Source: Vandiemenella viatica (Eukaryota > Arthropoda > Insecta > Orthoptera > Morabidae). Taken from it: 64,000 bases of DNA. The notes under the pieces are model-generated. The model had not been told where the DNA came from. It ran no database searches and saw nothing but the letters and a program-made list of their open reading frames with translations. The stretch spans positions 47,904,610 through 47,968,609 of the forward strand of contig CM061920.1 of the NCBI GenBank assembly GCA_031002005.1, written 5' to 3'. This document shows positions 25,617-36,392 of the stretch, in pieces (position 1 is the stretch's first letter; every line of letters starts with the position of its first letter). Position numbers and translations under genes: made by a program.

Positions 25617-26509
25617 CTTTAGTGTTTAAAAATAATAACGAATTAGGTCAACTGAACATTTTTTGGTATTAGGGTGCAATTCTATGCTATATGCGCGTGT
25701 ATCTGATGTAATCTAGCTTTTATTGATTTTATATTTTATAGCGTTGTTTAGTAATGCAATGGCCTTTAACAGCTTTTATTAATTTCATAATTTATTCATT
25801 GTTTACTAATGCGGTTTTTACGTCAACTGTTGTGCCGCAATTTGATGATGAATTCTTATATAACTCAATGAGACAGATAGAAAGTAAAAAAAAAAATACA
25901 TGTCTCGCTTAGCTCTCGAATAAAAAATTATTTATAGGTATAGATTCTTTTCCGTTTGACAACGATTTTCTTCTCAACTTGACCACAATCGCTAGAAAGA
26001 AAACAAAACTCCCGTTGTACAAGTTCAGCATGTAGTACCTTGTGACTTTAGGATTTTTTGGTCCAGGTTTCATTTCAAACTGTCAACCTCAATTTACAGA
26101 TACAATATCCCAAGGACAAAACAGTATTTTACATTTCACTTTCAATGTGTCTCGTCAAGTTAGATAAAAATCCATCATCTGGTTTAACGAGAAGTGTAAA
26201 CGATATACATATATATATAAAAAACCTTCAGTTTTGATTTGTCTTGTGCTGTTACATAAGAATACATCACCAGATTGCAATGTGACAGTTGAAAGATTTT
26301 TCATAAAAGAATATTCACATTCAACGAATACTGTTTTAGTACTAAATCGACATGGAATTTTGTTTTCTTGTGAAGAAAGTTTAAATGCAACATTTCTGAG
26401 ATACAAAAACTTAACTCAAACGGCAAAAATACTCTGTTAGGCGAAAAAGGGTGTGTGGATAAATTGCTACAGGGGCGTGGGCTCTATCGAAATTAAATTA
26501 AACTATAAA

Positions 26510-26583
26510 GCGAGCTTGATGGTTGAACGGTAGCGCTCAAGCCTTGAACTCGAGATCACGTATATTCAAATCCCCGCCAAGCC
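26510..26583 (+). repeat. tRNA-like SINE head, not a tRNA gene
   Basis: A box TGGTTGAACGG (26520-26530) and B box ATTCAAATCCC (26564-26574) are spaced as in tRNA-derived SINEs. The downstream body (ttacatggtttcac) resembles the SINE family elsewhere in the window. A cloverleaf cannot be closed well. Confidence 0.5.
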
Positions 26584-27257
26584 ATCCATTTTTCGATTTT
26601 ACATGGTTTCACAAGCAAAATACTCACGATGTGACGCATACCTCTTGGGCCTGTAGCTAAACATTAAATTTTTCCTTACTTTCTGACATAATCTAGCTTT
26701 CAGTCATATTATAATCTATTCGATATATCGAATGTCAGACAAAAATGTCTGGCGTTTGGAACTAAAAGTAGAGTCATTGTGTTCGTTCTAATTAATGCGT
26801 GGGCTGATGGCTTTTAATAGAAATAGAACGTTGTATTAAGACTTTAGTGTTGCAAATAAAAACAGTTTAGGACAACAAACCAGCTTTTCTTCATTTTATA
26901 ATTTATTGCGGTGTTTCGTAATGCAGTTTCTATGATAACCATGGTGCCATAGTCCGTAAATCCCTGAAATTAATCGAAGTAAAGATTTTTTTATTATTAT
27001 TATTTCTCACTTATTTCTGAATAACTGATATACAGCTGTGAATACCTGATTATTGTCAAAGTAAAGGTGCCGTAATGGCTTAAGATATAAGTAAAATTTT
27101 AATTTTGAACCTAAACTTTCAAATTCTGAAAATCCACTCAAAATGTGTATTTTTTGCGTAATTCCGGAATAAACAGATATATTCCAGATACATTTGTATG
27201 TATGTGGTATGTAATAATGTGTGTAATGTTTTGATTTTCGAATAATGTGCGTAATGT

Positions 27258-27421
27258 AATCGTAGGCTTCCGCGGCCAGAGTCAATTGAGTCTTGGCTAT
27301 CCGGGTGGCGCCGCGTCATGTTTCTTAAAACCGACGTTTCAACCCTCATTCTGGGGTCTTCTTCCAGGGCAGAATGAGGGTTAAGAAACATGACGTGGCG
27401 CCACCCGGATAGCCAAGACTC
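27258..27421 (-). mobile_element. Penelope-like hairpin insertion with 14-bp target duplication
   Basis: Flanked by identical AATGTGCGTAATGT (27244-27257 and 27422-27435). Inverted arms of 44 bp (27285-27328 and 27381-27424, one mismatch) begin ATTGAGTCTTGGC; the last bases of the right arm overlap the duplication. The loop, read on the minus strand, has an ACCC/GGGT stem followed by GAAACGTCG, the same layout as the hammerhead-like core at 29910-29941. It is inserted in the Helitron-like element, so it is younger. Confidence 0.65.
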
Positions 27422-27835
27422 AATGTGCGTAATGTTTCAATTTTCGAGCAGCAACATTAGCAAATGTAATTAGGTTGAAATTTAACCTGGACTAAAATGA
27501 AACTGACATTCCACATCAAAGCACCCAAGCCACCCCGTTCTTGGAAGTGTGCTGTTAAATCACCGATTAGTTTAGTACCGGAAATGGCCGTTACAAAATC
27601 AGTAAAACTTGGTAAGCATGAATCTGTTCAGATGAATAAAAATAGTGTACGGATAAATCAAATTAAACCCACTTCTTTCTTGGTAAGTTGGGGATGAACC
27701 TAGGTATGTTTTAATTCCGGAAATTGATGGCCCAAATTGTATGAAACTTGGAACATGTTACTGATTGCATGAATAGAAACAGTGTATGGGTAAATCAACA
27801 ACAACTAAACCGGGCAACGCCGGGACCTCTGCTAG

Positions 27836-29039
27836 TAAAATTACAAAAACGACCAGCAACTACAACTGCATTAACAGTGTGAATGTGTACGTTGGCATCA
27901 CGATTCAATTTGACAAAATCATTTTGTTTCGTCAGGTTACATTTTCCTCATAATTTTAACACGTAAAATCAATAAATAAATAGTGAATAAATAGGAAAAA
28001 AATGTTGTAGTGGTAATTCTACAGTAATAAAGCTTCCAAATAAAAATACTAGACACTATATTTGAATTTCATGCATATACCCTATTGTCCATCAATTTCT
28101 CAATTGAAAAGAAAGAAAGATAGAAAGAAAGAAAAATCTTATACAAACAACAATACCCACACACTGAAAAATTAAAACATTACCAAAGCTTCCATATTTA
28201 CAACCAAAATAAGAGTTGACGGAGTCAGAGTGTAAGCAATATATGCACTGAAAGATTCTGTAATGGGTCATCTGTTCTCTTATTCTATTCTTGCTATTTT
28301 ATTTATTCACAGTAGTAATCAGCCAATAAACAAGGTCAAGTCGAAAAAATGTTGGCAACAATTGAGCAGAAACAAATGAGGTGAAGCAATATTTATATGG
28401 AAAGAAAATATATACTATTCGCACCACTCACCAAAGTTGATGGATGGTGGGCATCGTTTATCTTTTCTTTCTATATAACTAAGAAGTGGGGTTTTTTTTG
28501 TGCAAAATATTACTCCCTTTCTTCACTGGAATCATACTCATGTTAGACAGCATCCTAGAGTAGTGGACCATCTTGAAGCTACTTCAGGATATTATTTTTT
28601 TTATGTCAATTAATTCTTATGAGACGATATGGCTCCATATGATCCAGGCCCACTACGGATCCGCGAGACTTCCAGTGCAGTCCAAATTGTCACATATGGA
28701 CAATGTACCTGACAATGGTGACGGAGCAAATCGCTGAAAGCTTGTCTTTCGATAATACTATCTGGTGGAGAACCCACGAAGATTTCAATTAATTCTTGTT
28801 TCCAAACATTATCTACACACATTTTGTGACTTGCCTTCTGTCTAGATAACAGCATGCTATTTCTTCTACTTGCTTTCTACAAGAATATTAACATTTCCTC
28901 ATTATGTGCATAGGCAAGCAGGAGGAAGCTAAAAATCTTTGGACATTGGAAATATATATCAAATCAAATTGCTGTAGTAAAAATAGGACTGTTTTTTAAT
29001 ACTAAAGTTACTAAAAGTGAAGGAAAAAAGATTTACATT
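27836..29039. other. Intron sequence with a (GAAA)n microsatellite
   Basis: A GAAA-type microsatellite is at about 28108-28136. A short palindrome-family fragment (ccactcaccaaagttgatgg) is at about 28425-28455. A minus reading frame at 28610-28855 is unrecognised. Confidence 0.4.
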
Positions 29040-29865
29040 ATTGTTATTCTCTGCGATGGAGAAATTTTGATGTATGTACATAATATAGTGGATGGACCAA
29101 AATGGTTAAAGGTGGAAATCTAAAACTGTACACCAGGATGGATCAAAGTGGTTATAATCGGTGGAAACCTAAAGATGCAAGGTGTTGACTCAAAGTTGGT
29201 TTACTAATACAAGTAGACAGAGATTTTCAAACAACCTACAGATGGAAGGTGTTCTACCACAAGTAGTAGACCACATCTCAAAGGGGTGCAAAATGCTAGA
29301 TGTTGGGTTAAGAAATCCTGATGATAAATATCCGGCATCTAAGGTAACAGGAGGCATAAGTTACAACTAAACAATTGTGATTTACAGCTGTAGAATTGGG
29401 GGTCAAGGGTGGTATGTTCTCAAGGGTGTCAGCTTATGACGGATGGGCTGAGGCAATAAATATTGAGAAATGCCTCTGCGATCTATCTTACCAGCTCTGC
29501 CAGAAAACCCTACTCCTACGTCCACGAAGGCAAAATCCGAGTAGCCCCTGGGCAATGCACTCTTTCAAGTGTAGCTAATGGGAGAGGATGGAAGGTGAGC
29601 CCCCGCACCTTAAAACTGGGACACTATGGCTAAGGGAAGGAAAACCCTGAAATAAAACCCTGGTCCTCCAGCATGGGGGTTGTGCGAAGGGCTGGTAACC
29701 CTTCCACATAAAAACATATATTACTCATAAACCTCAAAGTAAGGAAAGCCGGGTGGATCTTATGAGGACAACAAAGGTAAGGTCAAAGGACAAGCGATTT
29801 GGAATCAAAGATAATTCGAAAATAGGAACGTGGAATATGAGAGGTATAAATAATAAAGAATATGA
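29040..29865 (+). pseudogene. RTE-like LINE, 5' part before a Penelope-like insertion
   Basis: A long leader precedes the start of the endonuclease (IGTWNMRGINNKEYE, about 29820-29865). The open frame is cut exactly by the insertion at 29866 and resumes at 30825. Near the left end, two related blocks of the form gtggatggaccaaaatgg / aggatggatcaaagtgg suggest a duplicated 5' region. Confidence 0.6.
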
Positions 29866-29909
29866 AAGTTTCTCGGGAGACCAGCCGGACGGTGTCATAA
29901 AACGACGAC

Positions 29910-29941
29910 GTTTCGACAACCTGCTCGGTTGTCTTCATCAG
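29910..29941 (-). ncRNA. Hammerhead-ribozyme-like core
   Basis: Minus strand reads CTGATGA, A, then stem GACAACC/GGTTGTC with loop GAGCA, then GAAAC. The 7-bp stem is perfect. Downstream ACG...CGTC could form a short stem III ending at a candidate GUC cleavage site. Pairing for stem I next to the core is poor (C opposite C), so activity is unproven. Penelope-like elements are known to carry hammerhead motifs. Confidence 0.5.
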
Positions 29942-30054
29942 GTATATTTTAGATATTTCTTCTCGAAATCACAAACAGACTGGCTTCGCTGCCTCCGAAA
30001 TTCGAATGTCGTGTATAGAGGGTTGCCAGGACGCCCAATCAGCGCGCTGGAACT

Positions 30055-30232
30055 GAGGGTATCAGTGTTGCGGACTGCGTATGGAGCCAAAATTGTCACC
30101 CATCCAAGCGCTGACCACGCTCACCGTTGCTTAACCGGTCTACTGCAAGCCGAGGGTATCAGTGTTGCGGACTGCGTATTGAGCCATACGCGGTCACCCA
30201 TCCAAGCACTCACCACGTTCAACGTTGCTTAA
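30055..30232 (-). repeat. 5S rRNA-derived sequence, two tandem copies
   Basis: Two units (30055-30135 and 30152-30232) start GAGGGTATCAGTGTTGCGGA. In complement each contains GTTAAGCAACG and CTTGGATGGGTGAC, which are the A-box and C-box parts of the 5S rRNA internal promoter in the right order and spacing. The first ~45 bases of 5S rRNA are missing and the 3' third is diverged, so these are not functional 5S genes. Confidence 0.65.
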
Positions 30233-30713
30233 CCTGTAGATGTAAGTGCTGGCAAACTATGTCCATGGCATCAGTTTGTTTGTATTTGGCCTTGTTGGGA
30301 AGATTTTTGTTTTTTAAGACATAGATCCTTAATAATTGGTCTCCAGGCTTCACTTAAATACAGTCCATTGTCCCTATTGATGTTATTATCGTTAAGTTGA
30401 ATTTCTAATGCTTCCCGAATTACCTAGTCCCAGAACGAAGAGACTCTGGCCAGCACCACCGTTTCATCAAACACTATTTTATGTTCTTCATCGAACGCAT
30501 GTTCGGCTATTGCGGACTTTTCCACTTGCACCAGTCTCAAGTGTCGTTTGTGCTCGGTGATATGCTCGGCGATGGTTCTGATCGTCTGTCCAATACCCTC
30601 AGTTCCAGCGTGCTGATTGGGCGTCCTGGCAACCCTCTATACACAACATTCGAATTTCGGAGGCAGCGAAGCCAGTCTGTTTGTGATTTCGAGAAGAAAT
30701 ATCTAAAATAGAC

Positions 30714-30745
30714 CTGATGAAGACAACCAAGCAGGTTGTCAAAAC
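30714..30745 (+). ncRNA. Hammerhead-like core, mutated
   Basis: Inverted partner of the previous core: CTGATGA, stem GACAACC/GGTTGTC with loop AAGCA, then AAAAC. The G of the conserved GAAA is replaced by A, which should abolish cleavage in a real hammerhead. Confidence 0.4.
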
Positions 30746-30824
30746 AACGTTGTTTTATGACACCATCCAGCTGGACTCCCGAGAAACTTTATTGAATCAA
30801 TACGCCGGGAAAGTCTCCAATTAC

Positions 30825-33410
30825 AATAAAGAATATGATCTGGACAGGGAGTTAACTAGAAAGAGGATCAATGTTGCTATAATTACAGAAAGAATAAAGG
30901 AAATTGAAAGGAACAGAACACATAGATAAATATACTACAGTGGAGTGGCACAAGAGAAAAGAGCTGCAGCAGGAGTGGCAATATTAGTGGATAGGAAACG
31001 GAAAAATAAAATTGTCATTTACACTATGATAAGTGAAAGGATTCTGACTCTAAGAGTAACCTAACCTTGATCGCCATATATGCCCAGAAGAAAACAAAAA
31101 AGAAGAATCTGAACAATTCTATGAACAGCTTCAAGTGGAGATACACAAAATGAATAAAAGTTATTTTCTAATACTAGCTGGCGATTTTAATGATCGCGTA
31201 GGAAATAGCCCAATTCCAGAGGTAATGGGGAATAAAGGCAAATAACCATTAAATGAAAATGGTAAACTACTGAGAGATTTGCATCCTTCGACCAGTTAAA
31301 GGTTACAAATATATTCTTTACGCAAAAAGATATCCATCAATTTAAATGGACGGCAAGAGGACAAAGGTCTATCATTGACTACGTAATGGTTAATAACAAA
31401 TTAGGTCCAGATGTAGTAGACACCAGTGTACATAGAGGTAGTGATATGTATACAGATCACTATCTCGTTATATCAAAAATAAGAATACTTGCTAAATGGA
31501 GGAAGAGAATGAATAAACACTTACAAAAAGATCAAGAAGTTTTTAAGACCTTTTAAAAGATGAAGGAATAAGACATCTATATCAAAGCTGATTACAACAC
31601 CGCTTACTGTAAAATCCAACAAATAATGATATCAGTAAAGAAAGGGAAACTATAGCTTCATCAATACTGAAAGCAGCATAGGAAGCCATTGGCAAGAAAA
31701 AAAAATTAGAAGAATTAAAATGTGGACTGAAGAAATTGCAGAAGCCATCAAACAAAAGCAAAAGTCTTATCTAAAAATGATAAAGGATGGTAGACAAGAG
31801 ATGGCTAATAAACTTAAGAAACATCTTATAAAAGATGAAAAGGAAAGTGCTAACATAAATGTAATTGAAGAAGAGGCATGGATAAAGCACTACAAAAAAT
31901 ATATAAAGAGGAAAAAAATAAAATAGGTATTGACCATATGGATACTAAAGAAATTGATCTTATAGATACAGAGTAGGTTGATGCAGCATTAAGATCATTT
32001 AAAAATAGAAAAGCTCCTGGACTAGATACAATTAATTTAGAATTGATTATGTATGGGAGAATGATTCTGAAATTTAGATATTTACACTTAATTAATATGT
32101 GTTGGAAAAAGAGAATCATCGCAGAAGTATGGAGGAACGCCAAAGTTATTTCACTGTTTAAGAAAGGAGATAGGAGTTCATGTGATAACTACGAGGAATT
32201 AGTTTATTAAATACGGGCTACAAGAGATATGCAAAAATAATGAATAACATGCTCAAAGTAATAGCAGATGCTCTCCTATTAGAAGAACAGTGTGGGTTTA
32301 GGAAAGGAAGAACCTGCATAGGTAATATATTTTGCCTTAAACAACTACTGGAAAAGAGAAGAGAATTTAATTAAAAGACTTTCATTGCTTTTATAGATTA
32401 TGAAAAAGTGTTCGATAAAGTAAATAGACAAAAACTATGGGAAATAATGCAAAGAAATGGGTATCCAGAACATTTAATACAAGTTATTCAAGATACATAA
32501 AGAAGAACAAAAATTGTATTAGGTCTAGGATATAAACTTACAGAAGAAATAGTGATTAACGAAGGGGTGCGGCCTGTGTCGAACACTCTTCAATATATAT
32601 ATATATATATATATATATATCTATGACTTAGTTAGGAAATGGAAAGAAAATGACCATCCTGGTAAAAAAATAAGCAACAACACATATAAACACTATGTTG
32701 TTTGCAGATGACCAATTTATCCTCCAGGAAAATGAAGATTGACTTCAAAAAGCAATACATATGCTAAACATTATCAGCAAAGGTTACAATCCGCAGTTGT
32801 CTCGTGCAAAAATGAAAGTTATGGCATGGCAATGGAAATATCGTAACAGAGTTAAAATAGTGATAGACAATCAGCCAATAGAACAAGTCTCCAACTTTAC
32901 TTATCTCGGATGTGAATTATATTTTAATGAGGATAACGAAGCGAAGAAGAAACTTCACTGTTTTCAGTATGTGTGGAACAATTCGACGAACACTGAAAGG
33001 TAAAGCATGAGAGGAGACTCAACTCAAGTGTTATAAAATGATGGCAGTACCGTCTCTGCTACATGGAAGTGAAACATGGGTAAATAAAACACAATACAAA
33101 AACAAAATTCAATCATCTGAAATAAAGTTTTCAAGCTCATTGAAAGGATATTCCCTAAATGATAGGTGGAGAAATGAGGAAATAAAGGAACAACTGAATA
33201 TCTCCCTGCTAAATGATAGAATTACCCAAAAAAGGGATAACTGGAAGAACCACGTCCTACCGATGGGAAAGGACAGATTTCCTAAGCTTGCCCTGGAGTA
33301 CCATCACACTGGCAGAAGGGACCTAGGAAGAGATGGTCAGAAGAATGAAATTGGAACAGGCTTTTGGCCTATCCATGAAGATGAAGTAAGTAAGTAGTAA
33401 GCTGCAGAAT
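30825..33410 (+). pseudogene. RTE-like LINE, 3' part after the Penelope-like insertion
   Basis: Decayed frames give RKRINVAIITE and EKRAAAGVAILVD (endonuclease, 30850-30995), SIIDYVMVNNKLG (31370-31410), a connecting helix region, then reverse transcriptase blocks: KAPGLDTINLELI (about 32010-32050), CGFRKGRTC (about 32290), AFIDYEKVFDKVNRQKLW (about 32390-32440), and LFADDQF (about 32700). The tail (RRDLGRDGQKNEIG) reaches about 33400. An (AT)n microsatellite interrupts it at about 32596-32620. It is a dead full-length copy. Confidence 0.7.
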
Positions 33411-33419
33411 TATAGAGCT

Positions 33420-33960
33420 ACTTCCTGAATGGTACAGTACAGTATGTTGAAGGTAGATACTAATATAGTACCAACAAATTGGGGGAAGTCAAAAAAGTAG
33501 TAGAGATGAAATATACACTTCTACAACAGGGAGGTAAAGAGGCTGAAGACACAGGTGAGAAGAAAACTTAATACAATAAGCCAGCATATGGCAATAATAC
33601 ACATACAAAACTCCTTAAAAAGAATTAGTAGCAGCAAAGAATGAAATTTTGTATGTGTTCACAAATAGTATTGTAGATGCAGAGGGACCCCCTGAATTAT
33701 ACAACCAGAGATTTCTATGGTATTATTATGAAACATTTGAAGAGAAGGCATCCAGACAGTTACAACAAATGATGTAGACGTACCATAGGCTATAAAATAC
33801 TGACATTAATCAGCTGCTTTGGTGAGACCTTTAGGGACTGTCACACTATTATTTGACTTTTGTAACATTCCTTATTACATAGTTCGGGAAATTTACCAGA
33901 ATTATACCAATTTATATGAGAAGTAAGAAAAGTAAGTCAGAGAACCACAGTTTGATCTAA
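33420..33960 (+). pseudogene. CR1-like LINE fragment
   Basis: The block with ggtgagaagaaaactt, agccagcat and ccttaaaaagaattagtagc aligns by eye with 55.98-56.12 kb and 63.0-63.1 kb (ggtgagaagaaaacaac, agtcagccatg, aaggaattaataatagc), all part of the same CR1-like family. Only the linker between endonuclease and reverse transcriptase is present, with many stops. Confidence 0.45.
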
Positions 33961-34228
33961 TTTTTGTGGATATTAGAAATACCTATGATGAAAATAAGTG
34001 GTGTAGTCAGACGCATGTAGTTGAGTCATGCTCAGCTGGCATTTATTTATTTTAACCGCCCGCGATCGTCTTCTGATGCTGAACCCGCGTGCTAGTTTCG
34101 CCCGTGAGAGAGCGCTGTGGCCCGGTGGTGCCCTCTTCCGGCTGAATGAGCTGATATAATCGGGGGACACAAGACCGGGAGGCGAGTCGGCCAGCAGCAG
34201 CGGCTTGGTTTGATGGGCCTAATACTTT

Positions 34229-35547
34229 TGTAAGCACCTTAGAATTTTGGCAAATTCTAGTTTTGTTTAGGCGGGACTTAGAAATTTCGAGAAGTGTAGT
34301 TTTCAACTTTAAGGAATTTCCCCGTAATCTTGCTCACAGTAAAAATTCGCCATAAAAATCATTTTAAAGTGTATTTATCATATCGGGAAATGTTTAGTTT
34401 AAGAGATATTCCCATTTGTTAATGTTTGGAAATACACGATTGAAAAGTAGAAATTCTAAGATTTGCAATATCTTTAAATCGAGTAAAGCGACAACTGATC
34501 TTTTATCACCAGCTGTAGTCAGCACTGTCCCCGATATTTTGGTAATAAAATTAAGTAATTTGGTAAAGTCTAATTAGAGATTTTAATTAAGAGAAAATAA
34601 TAAGCTTTTTTATTAAAAGAGATATTAATTTAAAATTTACATCAGTAGATAGCCCTAATTGAGACGATTTCGTACATATATTGGTTTCCATAAAAAGTTT
34701 AAGCATTTGTCTGGTAATTAAGTTTGTGAAAATAGATTGTCGTTGATTGTTGCTGTAAAAATTCAAACGTTTGGGTTAATCCCCTGCTTTAGAGCTTTGT
34801 ATCACCACGCGGAATTAAATAAAACTTTAAAACTAATTACTCTAAATTTCTCACTAAACTGCCGTTGGACTTCCAGTTGATAAATCCAGATACTGTCAAA
34901 GTTTGAACATTTTTAATAATCTGGATCGCCAAATAAATTACACACACTTTTGATCTCGCGGAAGCGAAAATATGTGATACAGTTGCTTACGTCACTGATT
35001 CTAGTGGTTCCTATAAAAAGACCCCGCCGCCATCATGTTTTTGTCTTTCTTGTTCCGGGAGCATTATGTGAGTGAGCCTGCGTCAGTCTTGTGTCGGGGC
35101 GGGAGGAAATCGGTTGAAGGTGAAGCTACCGGGTCAGCCATGTTGAAACTTTGGTGTAAGAGCATGCGAGGTTAACTTATAACATGAACTTTTAAATTTT
35201 CATAAGTGGTCGGTTGGTTTAAATTCCTCTCCACAACCTGCAACCTTTTGGAAAAGTGTGTTCGATTTGCCTGCTCAACTGTATAATGCTAATTTTGAAC
35301 TTTTGATTTCTTTGAATAAACTTTAATATTTTTGAGTAAAGTGGACTTGTGATTTTTAGTAGACAGTAAACCTTTTGTGGCTTAACAAATATTGTGGCGA
35401 CCTCAAGCATTTACATTGAGTTTATCCGGCTACATGGTCAAATCAAAATTATTTCATAAATTTTCTGCAGAACTTTGAGTCAATATAAACTGTTAGTTGA
35501 GGCAATAAGGCTATACTACAGCCCCGGTATCGGCCTGGTTTCTTACA
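34229..35547 (+). mobile_element. Solo LTR, copy 3 (1319 bp)
   Basis: TGTAAG...CTTACA ends, with CTTT on both sides (34225-34228 and 35548-35551). It is collinear with 17837-19197 over its length. TATA at 35012-35017 and AATAAA at 35315-35320 are conserved; the 17-bp minisatellite is absent. It split a GC-rich island. Confidence 0.88.
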
Positions 35548-35853
35548 CTTTCCTCAAGGGACTGCGACGTTAGAGGCCCGCTGGTATAGCGAGCTCTGGT
35601 TATTTGCCCAGGCAGCCTGGAAGTACTACTTGAGGTGGATTTGTCGCATTAATCGAAGGAAGTCCTCTGCTGCGCCTCATGTCTGTGAGCGTTTTCCGAC
35701 GATTCTGGAGTACAGTGGTGGTCGGGGCTGGTGGTGACTTCAAGGCGATAAATTGCCATTTTCTAGCCCTGTTGGGTATTCGGGATAGAATACCTGACGA
35801 TTCCAACTACAAAGTGTGTCGCTTACTGCGTTCTTGTTAATTGTGTTACGGGA

Positions 35854-35917
35854 ATGAACAAAATTTCCCGATATGTGGTGCTAATCGTTCCTGCCACCTT
35901 ATCAGTGGGTGTGAGTG
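35854..35917 (+). CDS. Possible first coding exon with signal peptide (nested gene)
   Basis: An ATG at 35854 opens 21 codons starting MNKISRYVVLIVPATLSVG, a basic start followed by a hydrophobic core and small residues, as in a signal peptide. The frame then meets overlapping donors GTGAGT (35911) and GTAAGA (35918). It sits at the edge of the GC-rich island, as expected for a first exon, and on the strand opposite to the hemocytin-like gene. No second exon was found to 64000, and a chance match is quite possible. Confidence 0.22.
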
Positions 35918-36216
35918 GTAAGAACTTATGCGCCGGTGTGCACACACTATAGTGTGTCATAACTTGATTCTTAGGTTAAATTGAAGGACGCTGAGGTAAA
36001 CTGATTCCTCTTCGTTTTTGGTGTATTTTGCCTCCTCTGTACAAATTGTGTTTGATACTAGTTGTAGATTTGTTACATGATGGTAAATTGATGAGAGCCT
36101 GCCCTGTTATATCACGTTTCCTAGCGCGTAAGGTTTTCTGTTTGGATGTTTAATACAAGTGGAGATATTGTGATGAGGGATATTCTCATAGCTTAACCTG
36201 GTTGTTATTGCACTGT

Positions 36217-36392
36217 CTTATGTATTATATTATTTGTGATTATAGGATTTATTAAGATCATAATCTGCAAGATCGAAGTGTTCTTATGTATTATATTGTA
36301 TTATGTTATTTGTGATTACAAAATTCATTATGATCATAATCTGCAAGATCGAAGTTTCTTATGTATTATATTGTATTATATTATTTGTGATA
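36217..36392 (+). repeat. Tandem repeat, about 75-85 bp, 2.3 copies
   Basis: The unit holds cttatgtattatatt, atttgtgatta and gatcataatctgcaagatcg, repeated in direct order with small indels. It is non-coding. Confidence 0.75.

Larger units (their letters stand above)
24456..27835 (+). mobile_element. Helitron-like element, non-autonomous (about 3.4 kb)
   Basis: The 5' end TCTATATCTATAAAACGAAA follows an A, and the 3' end has the short hairpin CCGGGCAACGCCGGG followed by CTAG, then T. These are the standard Helitron ends and A|T insertion site. There is no Rep/helicase ORF. Internal repeats occur: blocks near 25430, 25530 and 26740 share CGCTAATTAAT...ACGCTGATGG-like sequence, and blocks near 25730, 25790 and 26890 share TTATAATTTATT..GTGTTT.GTAATGC-like sequence. 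It hosts a tRNA-like SINE head and a Penelope-type hairpin insertion. Confidence 0.7.
29866..30824 (-). mobile_element. Penelope-like element with inverted terminal copies
   Basis: This 959-bp insertion is flanked by identical AATAAAGAATATGA (29852-29865 and 30825-30838). The two ends are inverted copies of about 190 bp (29866-30060 versus 30599-30790). Between them the minus strand encodes the end of a GIY-YIG endonuclease: GQTIRTIAEHITEHKRHLRL, then AIAEHAFDEEHKIVF and YLSEAWRPIIK (about 30580-30310), with one stop. This is the C-terminal domain peculiar to Penelope-like elements. The reverse transcriptase is missing. The segment also holds a 5S rRNA-derived dimer and hammerhead-like cores. 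Confidence 0.8.
34040..35917. other. GC-rich, CpG-containing island split by a solo LTR
   Basis: Sequence on both sides of the LTR (about 34050-34228 and 35548-35917) is clearly richer in G+C and CpG (CGCCCGCGATCG, GGCCCGCTGG) than the rest of the window. When the LTR is ignored it is one block of about 550 bp. It may be a promoter island of a nested plus-strand gene, or the remains of a GC-rich mobile element. Confidence 0.4.

Noticed and set aside
28610..28855. 81-codon minus frame as an additional exon of the hemocytin-like gene
   Set aside because: It has few cysteines and no splice sites of fitting phase, and the exons on both sides already join in phase 0.
32596..32622. (AT)n stretch as a regulatory element
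   Set aside because: A simple dinucleotide microsatellite inside a dead LINE.
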